DNA of 64,000 nucleotides from CALBPI01 sp038531945. Lineage in GTDB: Bacteria > Pseudomonadota > Gammaproteobacteria > Steroidobacterales > Woeseiaceae. The translations under genes were made by a program, and so were the position numbers. The number at the start of each line of letters is the position of its first letter. Positions within the stretch are counted from its first letter, which is position 1. The stretch spans positions 434,001-498,000 of the forward strand of contig JBCBBH010000002.1 in NCBI GenBank assembly GCA_038531945.1. Direction: 5' to 3'. The notes below the pieces were generated by a model. That model was not told where the DNA came from. It saw only the letters and a program-made list of their open reading frames with translations, and made no database searches. Positions 16,116 to 25,372 of this stretch are shown here, one piece after another.

Positions 16116-16702
16116 GCCAGTTAGACACGGCCGCCCTGGATCGGCTGTTCCTCGAAGCCCGCACGTGTGCGCAGTGGTTGGATCAGCCGGTGCCCGAGCA
16201 GTTGCTACAACAGGCCTATGATTTGATGCGCATGGGACCGACCAGCGCTAACTGCTGCCCGACACGTCTTGTGTTTATCAACAGCGAAGCGGCGAAAGCT
16301 CGGCTGCGACCCCATCTGATCGAGAGCAACGTCGAGAAGACCTTGTCAGCGCCGTCAACCATCATTGTGGCCTATGACCGTGAATTTTATGAGCGCGTCC
16401 CTGAGTTACATCCGCACTACCCTGACGCCAAAGACTGGTTCACGGGTAGCGACGCGAGTATCTACGAGAACGCGATGAGGAATGGCAGTCTTCAAGGGGG
16501 CTATTTGATCATGGCGCTTCGAGCTTTGGGTCTCGACTGTGGGCCGATGTCGGGTTTCGATCCCGATGGCGTCAACGAGACCTTTTTTGCCGACGGTCGT
16601 TTCAAGGCCAATTTCCTCTTGAACGTGGGCTATGGCGACTACAGTGCTGTCCATCCGCGCTTGCCGCGTCTCAGCTTCGAGGATGCCTGCGAGATCGTGT
16701 AG
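16112..16702 (+). CDS. RutE/HadB-like nitroreductase family NAD(P)H oxidoreductase
   Basis: A 196-residue flavin-dependent nitroreductase-fold protein closely resembling malonic semialdehyde reductase RutE. The hallmark blocks are MGPTSANCCPTRLVFI, a NVEKTLSAPSTIIVAYD strand, NAMRNGSLQGGYLIMALRAL, and LDCGPMSGFDPDGVNETFF with LLNVGYGD. RutE reduces malonic semialdehyde to 3-hydroxypropionate in uracil degradation, but no other rut gene is here, so a general quinone/aldehyde or nitro reductase role is possible. ATG 16112 forms an ATGA overlap with the previous stop and has GGAG upstream, which decides the start. Confidence 0.87.
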   Translation: MSQLDTAALDRLFLEARTCAQWLDQPVPEQLLQQAYDLMRMGPTSANCCPTRLVFINSEAAKARLRPHLIESNVEKTLSAPSTIIVAYDREFYERVPELHPHYPDAKDWFTGSDASIYENAMRNGSLQGGYLIMALRALGLDCGPMSGFDPDGVNETFFADGRFKANFLLNVGYGDYSAVHPRLPRLSFEDACEIV

Positions 16703-16759
16703 CTCACGTCGCACTGGTATGATTCCGCCAAGGCAATTGACTACCAGCAAGGAAGTGCG

Positions 16760-18241
16760 GTGCATCGAGTGAGAAGCTGGCGTGTAGCGATTCTGTTTGG
16801 ATTTTTCGCATCGGCGGCCACCCAGGCGAGTCCATGGGTCGACCCCGGCAATTTGGCGTTACGTCACGATATTCAGGTGCTGGCTGACGCTGGTGTGCTG
16901 AGAGCACCCGTAACCAGTTGGCCTTTGTCCTGGGGCGTGATACTGAACGAAATCGAAGATTTCGATTCGGTCAATGCGTTGAGGCCGTATGTTATGGATG
17001 CGCTGACGCGGGTCCAGAGGCTCGGGCTACGATCGACTCGCGTTCGCGAAATCCAAGTCGGCGTAGATGCGAAATATGATACGGAGCCCTCTCGATTGCG
17101 GGGCTTCGAGGATCGTGCGAGGGAAGACAGCGATGTCACTATTGGCGGGTCGTGGATGGGCAACCGCTTCGCAGCGCGAATCAATGTCAACGCCGTCAGC
17201 AGTCCCGACGATGATGACGACCTTCGCTTGGATGGAAGTTTCGTCGGTGTGTCGTTGGGCAACTACATGATATCGGCGGGCGTCATGGAGCGATGGTGGG
17301 GCCCTGGCTATGACGGCAGTATTATCCTTGGTAATAACCAACGACCGATCCCGGCATTTTCGATCGAAAGGAACGATACCGCGCCTTTCAAGAGCAAATG
17401 GCTTTCGTGGATCGGTCCATGGGATGCGAGTCTCGTTTGGGGACAGCTAGAGGACGATCGAGCGGTTCCCAATGCGCGGTTTCTGGGATTGCGAGTGAAC
17501 TTTCGGCCCTTGCAGTCGTTGGAGATCGGATTGTCGCGAACGGCGCAATGGTGCGGCAGTGGCGACAGACCTTGCGACTTTGATTCGCTGGTGAACCTCG
17601 TGATTGGCCGAGATAATCGGGGCGAGAGCGTGGATATCAGCAACGAACCTGGCAACCAACTTGCCGGATTCGATGCCCGGTGGACGCCAGGTTGGGCACC
17701 GGCCAACGGAGGTGTTTATGCACAGTTCATTGGGGAAGACGAAGCAGGTGGCTTCCCGAGTCGCTACTTGGGGCAGATCGGGTTTGAAGTGTCTGGGCTC
17801 GTCGGAACGATTAGCTATCGCGCGTTTTTGGAATTCGCAGGTACCACTTGCCAGTTTTACGAGTCGAGCTCCAGACCCAACTGCGCCTACAACAACGGGA
17901 TATACCAGACTGGATACCGGTACAAGGGACGCAGTATCGGTCACAGTGCAGACAACGATGCTGAGCTGCTTTCGTTTGGCGGCATTGGCGTCGAGCAAGA
18001 TGGCGACGTCTGGCAATTCGTCCTGCGTGCTGGTGAACTGAACTCGGAAGGTCCACCGGATCCTCGCAATACGCTCACGTCAGGTCCTGCCGATTATATG
18101 GAGCTTGAAATTAGCCATCGCAGGGCACTGGATTTCGGTGAGCTCGAAATTGGCGTTGGCGTGTCGCGATTCGAGGACAGTCTGACAAGCGGGCAACAGG
18201 ATGATGCGCGGGTTTTCGTCGGATGGCGGGTGCCGATCTAG
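16760..18241 (+). CDS. Capsule assembly Wzi family outer-membrane protein
   Basis: A 493-residue outer-membrane beta-barrel protein of the Wzi type. A signal peptide ends at TQASPW, a periplasmic helical segment follows (LRHDIQVLADAGVLRAPVTS with WPLSWGVI), and the rest alternates short amphipathic strands with a family-typical block VMERWWGPGYDGSIILGNNQ. Wzi anchors or organises group 1 capsule at the outer membrane. GTG start 16760 follows AAGGAAG. It heads the first polysaccharide cluster, just upstream of the SLBB export protein; a 111-base gap with its own -10-like box separates them. Confidence 0.85.
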   Translation: MHRVRSWRVAILFGFFASAATQASPWVDPGNLALRHDIQVLADAGVLRAPVTSWPLSWGVILNEIEDFDSVNALRPYVMDALTRVQRLGLRSTRVREIQVGVDAKYDTEPSRLRGFEDRAREDSDVTIGGSWMGNRFAARINVNAVSSPDDDDDLRLDGSFVGVSLGNYMISAGVMERWWGPGYDGSIILGNNQRPIPAFSIERNDTAPFKSKWLSWIGPWDASLVWGQLEDDRAVPNARFLGLRVNFRPLQSLEIGLSRTAQWCGSGDRPCDFDSLVNLVIGRDNRGESVDISNEPGNQLAGFDARWTPGWAPANGGVYAQFIGEDEAGGFPSRYLGQIGFEVSGLVGTISYRAFLEFAGTTCQFYESSSRPNCAYNNGIYQTGYRYKGRSIGHSADNDAELLSFGGIGVEQDGDVWQFVLRAGELNSEGPPDPRNTLTSGPADYMELEISHRRALDFGELEIGVGVSRFEDSLTSGQQDDARVFVGWRVPI

Positions 18242-18257
18242 GATCGGCTGATTACGT

Positions 18258-18263
18258 TATACT
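18258..18263 (+). promoter_or_regulatory. -10-like box upstream of SLBB export gene
   Basis: TATACT lies about 90 bases before the ATG of the SLBB gene. There is no recognisable -35 hexamer at the proper distance, so an activator may be needed, or the box is fortuitous. Confidence 0.3.
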
Positions 18264-18352
18264 TTGCGCAGTCGAAGACTCAATGCTGATCGAAACGGAT
18301 TTCTCTGGGCGCCAGAATCAGCTAGCGAACTAAACAGATCAAATCAAAAATT

Positions 18353-21052
18353 ATGAGACATTTCTTCGCTTGGGTGTTGCTCTTTGCGCTATCAACCCCT
18401 TTGGCAGCTCAGCAAACGCCAACGCCAACTCCGGAACAACTCCGGATGCTGCAGTCGCTGCCCTCGGATCAGCAGGGCGAACTTCTCAAACAGTTTGGAC
18501 TGGACTCCGGAAGTTCCAGCGTCGACGATGCATTGGAGTTTCCGCAGCTCACACGACCACGCGAGCAGATCGAAGACGTAGACCAGGAACTTCGAGTAGT
18601 AGGAAATGACACACTCGTAATCACCTTTGAGGTTATCGCGGAAGACGCGGAAGAAATCGAACAGCTCAAGTCCGACCCCTTGTTGTCGCCGTTTATTGGT
18701 ACACGAAGTTATTTGCTAAGCGACGCTGGCGATTTGTTGCTACCCGGAGTGGCCACCATTCCGCTTGCTGGGCTCACGGAGGAACAGATAGCACTCCGGC
18801 TGGCGGCTGAGGCTGCGTTGTCGGTGTTTTCAGTCACCGCCAACATCCTGCCGATTGAACCAACGGGTGTTGATGCACTCGCCTACTTTGGCTATGAACT
18901 CTTCGAAGACGTTCCAACAAGCTTTGCTCCAGCTACCGATATCCCAGTAACCGCCAACTACGTCATGGGTCCTGGCGATCAGGTGCAAATTCAGTTGTAC
19001 GGGAATGAGAATACTTCGTTCTCTTTGGTGGTATCCCGGGATGGCGATATCACGCTACCCGAAATTGGACCAATCTCCGTAGCCGGTCTTTCTTTCGACG
19101 CGGCGCGCGCCGAAATTGTTGAGAGAGTCTCGGAGCAGAAGATTGGCGTCCGAACCTCGGTCACCTTGGGTGAGCTTCGTTCAATACGGATTTTTGTGTT
19201 GGGCGATGTGAACCAGCCAGGGTCGTACACGGTCAGTGGGCTCAGCTCGATGACCAATGCAATTTTCCTGTCGGGTGGTGTGAGCTTGTCAGGATCGTTG
19301 CGAAACATACAGCTAAAACGACGTGGCGTCCTGGTGGGAACACTGGACCTTTATGATCTGCTTCTGAACGGTGACACAAGCGCTGATAAGCGACTGCAAC
19401 CGGGCGACGTCATCTTTGTGCCTCCTGTTGGAGACAGGGTAGGAATCGAAGGTGAAGTTGGACGTCCTGCATACTATGAGTTGCGCGGGCGAACGACCGC
19501 CATGGGGCTTGTCCGACTCGCGGGAGGTCTAAAGTCGACGGCACATGCACCAACCGGCAGAATCGAGCGCGTTACCGACGCAGGTGATCGCCAGATCATC
19601 GATGCGGATCTATCGACGCAAGCTGGGCAATCGGTCGCAGTGCAGGACGGTGATGTGCTGCGAGTCTTTCCAGTTCTGGATCGACTGGACGACTCTGTTG
19701 AGCTCTTGGGTCACGTGCGACGACCTGCTCAATACCAATGGCAAGAGGGTCTTCGGCTTACCGACCTTATCCCGTCCCTGGCGGTACTGAAATCGAAAGC
19801 CGATCTCGGGTACGTGCTGGTCCGCCGGGAGATTGATGACGATGGGCAGATCGTCGCATTATCAACCGATCTTGAGGCTGCGTTTGCAGCGCCGAATTCG
19901 ACACACAACCTGTTGCTGCAGCCACGCGATCAAGTGATTGTATTTGAGACGGGTCCCGCGCGAGGCGCCCGGCTGATTGAGATGCTGGATCAACTTCAAT
20001 CACAGGCGAACGACGGTACACAAGTCGCCCAGGTCTCTATCGGCGGCAGTGTTCATTCCGAGGGCGTCTACCCTCTGGAGGAACAAATGCGTGTCAGTGA
20101 TTTGATCCGTGCGGGCGGTGGATTCACTGACTCTGCCTTCTTGACGACTGCGGAGCTCACCCGCTATCTGATAGGAGATGATGGCGCGCGTAAGACAATT
20201 CTTGTCAATGTCGATCTTGCCGCGATTCTGGCCGGGGACGAAATCGCGAATCTGGATTTGTTGCCCTACGATTTTTTACAGATCCGCGAAACGCCCGAAT
20301 GGCGGGGTCAGCAAGCAGTTACTATCGGTGGAGAGGTGCGATTTCCTGGCGTCTACCCGATCAAGCGGGGCGAGACTTTGATGTCTGTTCTGCAACGAGC
20401 AGGTGGTTTGACGGATCTGTCCTTTGTTGAAGGCAGTGTGTTTACTCGCGAGTCGCTAAAGCAGCGTGAGGAAGAACAGATTGATACGCTGATCTCTCGA
20501 CTCGAAGCTGATCTTGCTTCATTGGCGCTACAGTCATCTCAGACAGATGGAAACGTACAACAGGCTTTCACGTTTGGGCAGAGTTTGCTGGCGCAGTTGC
20601 GAGAGAGTGAAGCGAGCGGGAGGCTCGTTATCGATCTCGGTGACATTCTCGCCAACTCGCCCGGATCGGAGCACGACATTACACTGAAAGATGGCGACGT
20701 CCTGCTGATACCGCAGCGAACCCAAGAGGTGACGGTTATCGGCGAAGTGCAATACGCAACGTCGCATCTGTTTGAGGCCGGCCTTGATCGGGATGATTAC
20801 CTTGCCAGTAGCGGTGGCCTTACGAGCAAAGCGGATGCGAAAAGGATTTATGTCGTTCGTGCTAACGGGCAGGTAGTGGCATCGAGTGGCACCAAGTGGC
20901 TGCGGCGTGTCGGCGGAACCGAGATTCGGCCTGGCGATACAATTGTCGTGCCGATTGATGCTGATCGAATTGCCCCGCTAACGCTGTGGAGCAGTATTAC
21001 TCAGATCGTGTTCAACCTCGCCGTTGCTGTGACAGCGATCAATTCGTTCTGA
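18353..21052 (+). CDS. Long polysaccharide export protein with multiple SLBB domains
   Basis: An 899-residue exported protein, more than twice the size of Wza (about 380). After the signal peptide (ends at PLAAQQ) comes a first Poly_export-like region (about 90-175), a second with NYVMGPGDQVQIQLYGN (about 200-275), and then six SLBB-type segments recognisable by G-x-V-x-x-P-x-x-Y blocks (VFVLG-like start near residue 284, IEGEVGRPAYYEL, LLGHVRRPAQYQW, IGGSVHSEGVYPL, IGGEVRFPGVYPI and VIGEVQYATSHLF). The C-terminus has a hydrophobic stretch (LWSSITQIVFNLAVAVTAI) that may span a membrane. There is no lipobox. It should form the periplasmic/outer-membrane export conduit of the first cluster, with the Wzz gene starting 18 bases after its stop. 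Confidence 0.85.
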   Translation: MRHFFAWVLLFALSTPLAAQQTPTPTPEQLRMLQSLPSDQQGELLKQFGLDSGSSSVDDALEFPQLTRPREQIEDVDQELRVVGNDTLVITFEVIAEDAEEIEQLKSDPLLSPFIGTRSYLLSDAGDLLLPGVATIPLAGLTEEQIALRLAAEAALSVFSVTANILPIEPTGVDALAYFGYELFEDVPTSFAPATDIPVTANYVMGPGDQVQIQLYGNENTSFSLVVSRDGDITLPEIGPISVAGLSFDAARAEIVERVSEQKIGVRTSVTLGELRSIRIFVLGDVNQPGSYTVSGLSSMTNAIFLSGGVSLSGSLRNIQLKRRGVLVGTLDLYDLLLNGDTSADKRLQPGDVIFVPPVGDRVGIEGEVGRPAYYELRGRTTAMGLVRLAGGLKSTAHAPTGRIERVTDAGDRQIIDADLSTQAGQSVAVQDGDVLRVFPVLDRLDDSVELLGHVRRPAQYQWQEGLRLTDLIPSLAVLKSKADLGYVLVRREIDDDGQIVALSTDLEAAFAAPNSTHNLLLQPRDQVIVFETGPARGARLIEMLDQLQSQANDGTQVAQVSIGGSVHSEGVYPLEEQMRVSDLIRAGGGFTDSAFLTTAELTRYLIGDDGARKTILVNVDLAAILAGDEIANLDLLPYDFLQIRETPEWRGQQAVTIGGEVRFPGVYPIKRGETLMSVLQRAGGLTDLSFVEGSVFTRESLKQREEEQIDTLISRLEADLASLALQSSQTDGNVQQAFTFGQSLLAQLRESEASGRLVIDLGDILANSPGSEHDITLKDGDVLLIPQRTQEVTVIGEVQYATSHLFEAGLDRDDYLASSGGLTSKADAKRIYVVRANGQVVASSGTKWLRRVGGTEIRPGDTIVVPIDADRIAPLTLWSSITQIVFNLAVAVTAINSF

Positions 21053-21069
21053 GTGCGATCAATACACGT

Positions 21070-21900
21070 ATGAGCTCTCTTTCCAAACTAGATTTGCGCG
21101 CGGTTGCTCTGTTGGTCGGGTTGTCTGTAGTGGGTGGATTGGCTGGTTGGATCTACTCGAGCATCGCTGATCCGGTGTATCAATCCAGCGTCCTGCTGAT
21201 GCCGGAGGTTGATGAAACGGCCAATAGCGGGGCCGGACTAAATTCTGGACTCAGTAGCATCGCATCACTGGCGGGCGTATCCGTAGGCGGCGAAGATCGA
21301 TTACGAGTGGAAGCGTTGGCGACGTTGCGTTCGCGGAGTTTCCAAATGGGTTTTGTGAGATCAGAGAACATCGCGCCACATTTGTTTTCGGATTTATGGG
21401 ACTCGCAAGCACGCGCGTGGCGTAATGATGAGCCTAGCGAAGACGATATCTTCAAAGTGTTTTCCGAGGATGTCGTCAAGGTTCGAGAGGATAGCGGGGA
21501 CGGGCTGGTCACGTTAAGCGTGCTATGGCATGACAGTGAGCTCGCGGCGACTTGGGCCAACGGTCTCGCAGACGAGTTGAACAACGTCATGCGGGGTAGA
21601 GCGCGCGAGTTGGCAAAGGCGAGCATTGAGTACCTTGAGCGTGAACTCAATAGAACCTCGAATAGCGCTGTGCAACAGGCAATTGGGGTGCTGCTTGAGA
21701 AGCAGATTACAAACATCATGATGGCCAATGTCCGGCCACAGTACGCATTCCGCGTCATCGACCCTGCAGTTCCGTCAAGTATCGACAATCCGGCTTTTCC
21801 AAAGCCCGTACTCGTTACGCTAGCGGGTTTTGCATTCGGTCTGATGTTGGGAGCGGGCTTGGTGGCAGCGCGCATGTTATCGGCGCAACCCAGACCATAG
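21070..21900 (+). CDS. Wzz-type chain-length determinant / PCP protein
   Basis: A 276-residue polysaccharide co-polymerase. An N-terminal transmembrane helix (AVALLVGLSVVGGLAGWIY) leads to the Wzz domain (DPVYQSSVLLMPEVDE), then helical periplasmic region with coiled-coil character (ARELAKASIEYLERELNRTS) and the terminal block YAFRVIDPAVPSSIDNPAFP before a second transmembrane helix. There is no Walker motif or tyrosine-rich tail, so it is a kinase-free PCP. ATG 21070 was chosen because it starts right before the transmembrane segment; the open frame to 20986 lies inside the SLBB gene. It controls chain length and interacts with the export channel. Confidence 0.85.
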   Translation: MSSLSKLDLRAVALLVGLSVVGGLAGWIYSSIADPVYQSSVLLMPEVDETANSGAGLNSGLSSIASLAGVSVGGEDRLRVEALATLRSRSFQMGFVRSENIAPHLFSDLWDSQARAWRNDEPSEDDIFKVFSEDVVKVREDSGDGLVTLSVLWHDSELAATWANGLADELNNVMRGRARELAKASIEYLERELNRTSNSAVQQAIGVLLEKQITNIMMANVRPQYAFRVIDPAVPSSIDNPAFPKPVLVTLAGFAFGLMLGAGLVAARMLSAQPRP

Positions 21901-21902
21901 TC

Positions 21903-23114
21903 GTGACGTCGATAGCCGTATCACCTGATAAGCAGTTCCCCTCGACTGTTGATCATCGTTGGTTAGCCCACGCCAGAGTCTTGCTTCCAGCTTGCCTGCT
22001 GGCTGGCTTGGCGTTGTCCGGCCTTCTCCTGGGGAATGTCTTTGGCGATGAACGACTGATGCTAGGCGCATTGCCAATGAGCCCGTTCATTTACTTCTAC
22101 ATGTTGTGCATGCTTTTCGCGTTCGGGGGGACGGCTAGCGTACCGTTTGTGATGACCTGGATGCTGTTCCTGCTTCCGGTCGGGCTTAGTGTCTTCTGGA
22201 GTCTCGATATCGAATACGGCATGACCAAGGCGGTCAACCTTGTCGTGACGACCTCGCTTAGCTTGTGTTTGATTTTGAGCGCAATCGAACGTTCCAGTTG
22301 GCTGATTGTGCAGCGCGTGCTTCTGGCAATGCTCACTGGGTTGCTGGTCTTGGCGGTGTTGTACAAGCTGCGCGCTGGATTTTTTGATCGCGACGTCCCG
22401 TTCTTCATCAATGGGCCGATCGTTTTCGGTCGATTAATGTCGATAGCGGCAATCCTGTCGGCATTCGTACTGCGCGGATTCGCCAGAGTAGTCGCTGTGA
22501 CAGTGTTTGGCCTAGCCGTTATCTGGACCGCGTCCAAGGGGCCTCTCCTGGGTTTGGTAGGCTTACTCTCGCTGATAGCTTTTGTGCGTGCGAATTGGCT
22601 CGGACGAGCGTTGATAGTGCTTGTTCCGGTTACCGGTGCTGCACTTTTGCTCACCGGCGTTTGGACGCTCGAGTACGACGGCAGCAATCGACTGCTGGTT
22701 GTGGCCGATCTAGTGCTTTCCGGTGGCAATCTATTCTCAGATGCTGGACCGCTTGGGGGTCGTATTGGGCTTTATCGCGAGTCCATGTCGCTTATATTGG
22801 CGAAACCGTTCGGCGTGGGGCTGGGGGGCTGGGAACTCGCTGTGACGGAAAATTATGGCCTTTATTATCCGCACAACTTCTTCCTCGAACTGTTCTCCGA
22901 GTGCGGTTTCGTTTTCGGAGCGATTGCGCTGGTACCTTTTCTGGCCTTTACCGTGACGCGGTTCAATGCTGCAGGCGCGTGTGCGCTTTTTTTGCTCATC
23001 GCACAACAGGTCAGTGGTGACCTGTTGGATGCGCGTTACTTGCTATTGATGTCGCTGCTCGCTGTATGGCTCGAAAAAAACAAGTTCTCGGGGGCCAAGG
23101 ATCTGCAGTCATGA
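21903..23114 (+). CDS. O-antigen ligase/polymerase family membrane protein
   Basis: A 403-residue polytopic protein with about eleven hydrophobic helices. The conserved periplasmic-loop block GLYYPHNFFLELFSECGFVF carries the H-N-x-x-x-E pattern of the Wzy_C (O-antigen ligase/polymerase) domain, and KPFGVGLGGW precedes it. The GTG start follows the Wzz stop by 2 bases, and its own stop overlaps the next glycosyltransferase start (ATGA). In this position it is probably the polymerase (Wzy) of the first cluster; a WaaL-type ligase is the alternative. Confidence 0.82.
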   Translation: MTSIAVSPDKQFPSTVDHRWLAHARVLLPACLLAGLALSGLLLGNVFGDERLMLGALPMSPFIYFYMLCMLFAFGGTASVPFVMTWMLFLLPVGLSVFWSLDIEYGMTKAVNLVVTTSLSLCLILSAIERSSWLIVQRVLLAMLTGLLVLAVLYKLRAGFFDRDVPFFINGPIVFGRLMSIAAILSAFVLRGFARVVAVTVFGLAVIWTASKGPLLGLVGLLSLIAFVRANWLGRALIVLVPVTGAALLLTGVWTLEYDGSNRLLVVADLVLSGGNLFSDAGPLGGRIGLYRESMSLILAKPFGVGLGGWELAVTENYGLYYPHNFFLELFSECGFVFGAIALVPFLAFTVTRFNAAGACALFLLIAQQVSGDLLDARYLLLMSLLAVWLEKNKFSGAKDLQS

Positions 23115-24346
23115 GAATCGTTTATTTGCATCAGCACTTTCGTGCGCCCTCCGAAGCCGGTGGAACCCGCTCCTACGAGTTTGCGAAGCGCCTGGCAGAC
23201 GCCGGCCACGATGTGCAGATGGTTACCGCGCATCATGCGCCTCGTGAGCACTTGTCCAAGTCGATGTGGGAGCATCGTGATATGGACGGGTTTCGTGTCC
23301 ACTACGTGCAAATGCCATATTCCAATCGAATGTCGTTTTCGAAACGCATTGAATCGTTCCTGAAATTCGCCTGGCGTTCGGCCGGCAAAGCCGCTGTTTT
23401 AGAGGGCGACGTGATTTTTGCCACGAGTACACCGCTCACGATCGCGCTTCCTGCTGTTTACGCAAAATGGAAGACGAAGGCATCTATCGTATTCGAGGTG
23501 CGAGATCTATGGCCTGAACTCCCAATCGCGCTGGGAGCACTTCGGAGCAAACCCTCTCAGATGGCTGCACGATGGCTCGAGCGTTTTGCTTACCGGCACG
23601 CCGAACATATCGTGGCGTTGTCGCCCGGTATGGCGGATGGAGTTACCGCAAATCGAGGCGCCCGCGGTAAGCCTGTTTCCGTGATTACCAACAGCTCCGA
23701 TATTGATCTGTTCCAGTCAGCAAAACCCGATAGGGCACTGTTGCAACGACGCTACGGCGTACCGTCCGATGGTCCGTTAATGCTTTATGGCGGGACACTG
23801 GGTCTCGCCAATGACGTGACCTATCTGATTGAAATGATGGCCGAGCTGAGAAAGCGTGTACCTGCCGCCAGGTTATTGATTGTGGGTGATGGCGCCGAGC
23901 GCGAAAAAGTTGAAGCGGCGGCGACAGAAAAAGCACTTCTGGGTAACAGCGTGTTCATGGTGACCAGTGCGCCAAAGTCCGACATGCCGTCAATACTGGC
24001 GTCCGCAGATGTGTGTTTTTCTGTGTTCGCCAACATCCCGGCGCTGTTCCACAACTCAGCGAACAAGTTTTTTGATGCCTTGGCTGCAGCCAAGCCCGTC
24101 GGCATCAACTATCCCGGGTGGCAAGCGCAGGTGCTGGGAGAGACCGGCGCCGGCTTCACTATGCCTCCGGAGGAGCCGGTAGCCGCTGCAGGTATCGTTT
24201 CTGAGTGGTTGGCCGACGCGACTCGGCGAGCTGCGGCGGGGCAAGCAGCCCTGGCGTTGGCGCGAGAACGTTTCAGTCGGGACCTACACGCACAGCAACT
24301 TGAGCGGATACTCCGCGAGGTTGCAGATCTTTCAGTCAGCGCTTGA
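23111..24346 (+). CDS. Glycosyltransferase family 4 (WbuB-like)
   Basis: A 411-residue GT-B enzyme. The N-terminal domain starts MRIVYLHQHFRAPSEAGGTR with YEFAKRLADAGHDVQMVTAHH, typical of WbuB-like transferases. VFEVRDLWPELPIAL is the family middle block, and the C-terminal nucleotide-sugar domain has LMLYGGTLGLANDV, LLIVGDGAEREKVEA and the acidic/hydrophobic loop around SANKFFDALAAAKP. WbuB-like enzymes transfer amino sugars such as FucNAc. ATG 23111 overlaps the upstream stop; an in-frame ATG at 23066 would lie inside the polymerase gene. It converges with the methyltransferase gene, overlapping by 15 bases. Confidence 0.88.
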   Translation: MRIVYLHQHFRAPSEAGGTRSYEFAKRLADAGHDVQMVTAHHAPREHLSKSMWEHRDMDGFRVHYVQMPYSNRMSFSKRIESFLKFAWRSAGKAAVLEGDVIFATSTPLTIALPAVYAKWKTKASIVFEVRDLWPELPIALGALRSKPSQMAARWLERFAYRHAEHIVALSPGMADGVTANRGARGKPVSVITNSSDIDLFQSAKPDRALLQRRYGVPSDGPLMLYGGTLGLANDVTYLIEMMAELRKRVPAARLLIVGDGAEREKVEAAATEKALLGNSVFMVTSAPKSDMPSILASADVCFSVFANIPALFHNSANKFFDALAAAKPVGINYPGWQAQVLGETGAGFTMPPEEPVAAAGIVSEWLADATRRAAAGQAALALARERFSRDLHAQQLERILREVADLSVSA

Positions 24347-25372
24347 GTCGGCTCGGCCGACGGCAGTCAGGTTCATCCAGTTGCTACGTTTGAACGGATT
24401 CTGGAAAGACAGCATGCGTAGGATGAACTGCTGCCAAGGCGGTGTTGCGTAATTGGAGAACCCGTCCGGGTCAGTCCCATAGAACACAACTTTGTCCTGG
24501 AATCCTGCCTGCGCCAGAAACTGCTCCAGCTGGCTCTCGGAAAACCCGCCAGCCGTGCGATTAACCTCGGCTAGGTCATTTCGCTCCTGTTGCTCGCGAT
24601 CCCGATGCATGTAGTAGCGATCACTGAACCGCCCCAGGAATCGATAGACCGGTTTGCGTGCGTTCCAGGCCGCCTTCGCGAGCGGTCCCATCGTCATGGC
24701 ACGCTGTGAGGGTTCGCCGGCGATCATCATGATTCCGTCAGAGCGCAAACAGCGTCGCGCCGCACTCACGAATGCCTGTGGATTAGGAAAGTGATGCAAA
24801 GTAGCAAAGCATGTGATCGTGTCCACGGCGGCTTCGCTAAACGGCAGTTTCTCCGCATCCGCGAGAATTGCCGTGTGGCCACGTTGTTTAGCTGCCTTGA
24901 GGTTACCGAGCGAGATGTCGACACCTACCGTATGCGAATACGCGTGCGCGCCAAGATCGAGGCTCGCGCCTGTCGCGCAACCGACATCCACAAGTACCGA
25001 CTGGCTGGTGTCCAGTTTGGATTTTCGGAAATTGTCAGCAATCGCTTTGAGGAATAGCAGCGTTTGCGCGTAGGGTTGCGACCCGTCATGGTGTTCGCCG
25101 TATTCCGTTGATACTTCGTTGTAGATCTCGATGTTGGCTCGCTTGACCTTGTCCGACATAGCGTCACCGGCGGCGCCGTCGTGTAGAAGCCCGCGAAGTT
25201 GGTCTGACCACATGACGAAAATGCCATCAACGACCGGATACATTCTGCCGCAGTTGCCGCATTTCAATGCGCGCTCACCGTTGTAGGGCGCGTTGAACTC
25301 AGCATTTTCGAGGTGTTGCCAATCGTTGGCATGGCACTCGGGGCATGCGATGAATTTTGGGACGGTCGTCAT
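24332..25372 (-). CDS. SAM-dependent methyltransferase with N-terminal zinc ribbon
   Basis: A 346-residue protein. It begins with a Trm112-like zinc ribbon (C10-x2-C13 and C38-x2-C41, CGNCGRMYPVVDGIFVMW). It continues with a class I methyltransferase domain: motif I VLVDVGCATGASLDLG near residues 126-141, acidic motif II region GVDISLGNLKAAK, ILADAEKLPFSE, and ITCFATLHHFPNPQAF of the Methyltransf_11/UbiE type. A C-terminal part of about 120 residues is less typical. It shares a stop-start overlap with the Asp/Asn beta-hydroxylase-like gene upstream of it, and both run against the surrounding cluster. The methyl acceptor is unknown; a glycan or glycolipid headgroup is plausible from context. 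Confidence 0.83.
   Translation of the reverse strand: MTTVPKFIACPECHANDWQHLENAEFNAPYNGERALKCGNCGRMYPVVDGIFVMWSDQLRGLLHDGAAGDAMSDKVKRANIEIYNEVSTEYGEHHDGSQPYAQTLLFLKAIADNFRKSKLDTSQSVLVDVGCATGASLDLGAHAYSHTVGVDISLGNLKAAKQRGHTAILADAEKLPFSEAAVDTITCFATLHHFPNPQAFVSAARRCLRSDGIMMIAGEPSQRAMTMGPLAKAAWNARKPVYRFLGRFSDRYYMHRDREQQERNDLAEVNRTAGGFSESQLEQFLAQAGFQDKVVFYGTDPDGFSNYATPPWQQFILRMLSFQNPFKRSNWMNLTAVGRADSSAD

Noticed and set aside
16112..16702. Pyrimidine degradation (rut) operon
   Set aside because: Only the RutE-like gene is present; its neighbours are a NUDIX and an MBL-fold gene, so pathway assignment is not supported.
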